DNA from: Paludibacteraceae bacterium
Lineage (GTDB): Bacteria > Bacteroidota > Bacteroidia > Bacteroidales > Paludibacteraceae
NCBI GenBank assembly: GCA_017557345.1
Contig: JAFYZR010000129.1
Span: forward strand, 1-33,307
DNA: 33,307 bases
Direction of reading: 5' to 3'
In this document: in pieces, positions 32,371 to 33,307 of the stretch
Layout: the number at the start of each line of letters is the position of its first letter
Numbering within the stretch: the stretch's first letter is position 1
Notes under the pieces: model-generated
Told to the model about the DNA's origin: nothing
The model's database searches: none
Seen by the model: only the letters and a program-made list of their open reading frames with translations
Made by a program: the position numbers and the translations under genes

Positions 32371-32440
32371 GTTTTTCATGGTATTAGATTTAAGGTTAAG
32401 TAAAAAGATTGGGTTGTCGGGAGACAACCTTCTTTGTTTT
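32371..32440 (+). ncRNA. Candidate small RNA or attenuated leader
   Basis: The segment is bounded by a full promoter on one side and an intrinsic terminator on the other (GGTTGTC, GGGA, GACAACC at 32412-32429, then a T-rich tail to 32440). The body, with GGTATTAGATTTAAGGTTAA near 32380-32399, resembles promoter-terminator-bounded RNAs I recall from Bacteroidales genomes (compare the Bacteroidales-1 family); this was not checked. No start codon leads a sensible peptide. It may act as a small RNA or as a leader of the lipoprotein gene at 32538, although that has its own promoter. Confidence 0.55.
32412..32440 (+). terminator. Intrinsic terminator of the candidate small RNA
   Basis: Seven-bp stem GGTTGTC/GACAACC with GGGA loop, followed by TTCTTTGTTTT. 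Confidence 0.75.
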
Positions 32441-32483
32441 ATATAGGTTTTCTGCATTTTTTGCCATCAAAACATAGTTTTCA

Positions 32484-32515
32484 TTTGCGTATGTCATAAA
32501 TTTTCACTACCTTTG
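32484..32515 (+). promoter_or_regulatory. Promoter of the right-end lipoprotein gene
   Basis: TTTG (32484-32487), 20 bp, TACCTTTG (32508-32515). It nearly repeats the promoter of the RhuM-Fic operon (TTTGCGTATGTCATAA against TTTGCATATGTCATAA). ATG 32538 is 22 bp past the -7 box. Confidence 0.78.
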
Positions 32516-32537
32516 CGCTCACAAAAATGAGATAGTT

Positions 32538-33125
32538 ATGAAACGCATTTGTTATTTCATTGTATCTGTTTGCCTCATAGCCCTTTTGCCATCGTGCGAA
32601 TCCACCGAACCGGAGGCAACTTCGCAGGATATCTATTTGAGTCGTTCGTTTAAGTGGGAAATAGATTATGTTGTAGAAGATGGAATGTCCTATTCTAAAG
32701 GTATCGTTGTAGGTAAAGATACTCTTATTAATAACAGGACATATCGATTAGTAGACGATTACTATCCGATGCGACAAACCAAAAACCGCATCTATTTATA
32801 CGATTATAAATCTAAAAAAGAAGTACTTTTATACGACTTTTCGTTAAAAGTGGGAGATTATATTGAGCAATTGGAAGATCCATTTAGTGGAATTCCTAAG
32901 CGTAAAGCCAAAGTGATAAAAACAGAAACAATCACATTGGCGGATGGCAGAAAAGCGCGGCGTATTGAATATGAACAAACGTATCCTGCTCCGAGAGATC
33001 CCGATATCGAATTTGTAGGAAGTGAGCAACGTGGCATACTCGGTCCATTGGATAATTCTATCAGTGAGAGTTCTCTTGTGGCATTTTATGAAGATGGTAA
33101 TTTGCTTTATCCTATAAAAGAATAA
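32538..33125 (+). CDS. Putative lipoprotein, unknown function
   Basis: This encodes 195 residues. A type II signal peptide ends LLPSC (Cys20). The mature part is beta-rich with repeated Tyr and Lys (RIYLYDYKSKKEVLLYDFSLKVGDYI), a pattern of small Bacteroidetes lipoproteins with no known role. It has its own promoter and no downstream gene in the window. Confidence 0.82.
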   Translation: MKRICYFIVSVCLIALLPSCESTEPEATSQDIYLSRSFKWEIDYVVEDGMSYSKGIVVGKDTLINNRTYRLVDDYYPMRQTKNRIYLYDYKSKKEVLLYDFSLKVGDYIEQLEDPFSGIPKRKAKVIKTETITLADGRKARRIEYEQTYPAPRDPDIEFVGSEQRGILGPLDNSISESSLVAFYEDGNLLYPIKE

Positions 33126-33199
33126 AATCCGACTGTATATATTGAGCGTCTTTTGCAGATTATACTGATATAACGCCCAAGGACAGCGGGTGCAATAAA

Positions 33200-33266
33200 C
33201 CATACACCATACACCACTCCATACACCCTACACCATACACCCTACTCCGTACACTATACACGACAC
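33200..33266. repeat. Degenerate 7-bp array (CCATACA-type)
   Basis: About eight or nine imperfect copies of CCATACA (with CCCTACA and CCGTACA variants) lie after the lipoprotein gene. There are no spacers. Confidence 0.7.
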
Positions 33267-33280
33267 ACCATCCCATTGCC

Positions 33281-33301
33281 AATCTACAATCTACAATCTA
33301 C
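33281..33301. repeat. Perfect 7-bp triplicate (AATCTAC)
   Basis: AATCTAC is repeated three times without change, only 14 bp after the CCATACA array and with an unrelated sequence. It continues to the window edge, so its full length is unknown. Confidence 0.75.
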
Positions 33302-33307
33302 ACTTTA

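Noticed and set aside
33200-33301. Possible CRISPR or telomere-like array at the right edge
   Set aside because: Units are 7 bp with no spacers; two unrelated units sit side by side, which fits the short boundary arrays seen elsewhere.

Overview
This window looks like a chromosomal segment of a member of the Bacteroidales, probably uncultured; I would not name a genus. Three things point there. First, fourteen sites match the Bacteroidetes primary sigma-factor promoter (TTTG, about 20 bp, TAnnTTTG). Second, there is almost no Shine-Dalgarno signal. Third, several neighbourhoods are Bacteroidetes-typical: DUF4271-hemD-rnpA-yidD, a lipoprotein OmpA/TPR protein next to mutL, and a DUF2582 winged-helix protein.

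The left 5.5 kb is an AT-rich accessory region. On the minus strand a three-gene unit (20-residue-repeat secreted protein, DUF4234-like membrane protein, lipoprotein) starts from a promoter at 2650-2681 and ends at a terminator at 202-231. Its leader holds a long nested inverted repeat (2483-2595). Divergently, a plus-strand unit encodes a RhuM-Fic protein, a small regulator-like protein and a membrane-tethered Ser/Thr kinase. It is preceded by four TGCCAAA boxes.

From 5.6 to 25.4 kb the content is housekeeping. It runs: uridine kinase and a split chromate transporter (+); a UvrD/PcrA helicase (-) divergent from an RsmF-like rRNA methyltransferase (+); a DEAD-box helicase (-) divergent from a GNAT-like protein, a Fur-like regulator, a zinc peptidase and tRNA-Arg(CCG) (+). 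Next come initiator tRNA-Met with an ExeM-like nuclease just downstream (-), then a nucleosidase, RlmI, exonuclease and CotH operon (-). The last block is an OmpA/TPR lipoprotein, a small membrane protein, MutL and a one-domain 5'-nucleotidase lipoprotein (+).

From 25.4 to 32.3 kb one plus-strand block holds acpP, an attenuator-like terminator, fabF, DUF2582, asd, a U32 peptidase-family protein, DUF4271, hemD, rnpA, yidD and trmD. It ends at a terminator. A promoter-to-terminator unit of about 70 nt (candidate small RNA) and a lipoprotein gene follow.

The least explained structures are: (i) the nested inverted repeat in the 2.5 kb leader; (ii) the Fic/regulator/kinase operon; (iii) seven gene-boundary arrays of 7-, 8- or 11-bp units, each with a different sequence; (iv) two nearly identical compact divergent promoter modules; and (v) the candidate small RNA at 32.4 kb. 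All coordinates, motifs and pairings were read by eye; no database search or folding calculation was run.
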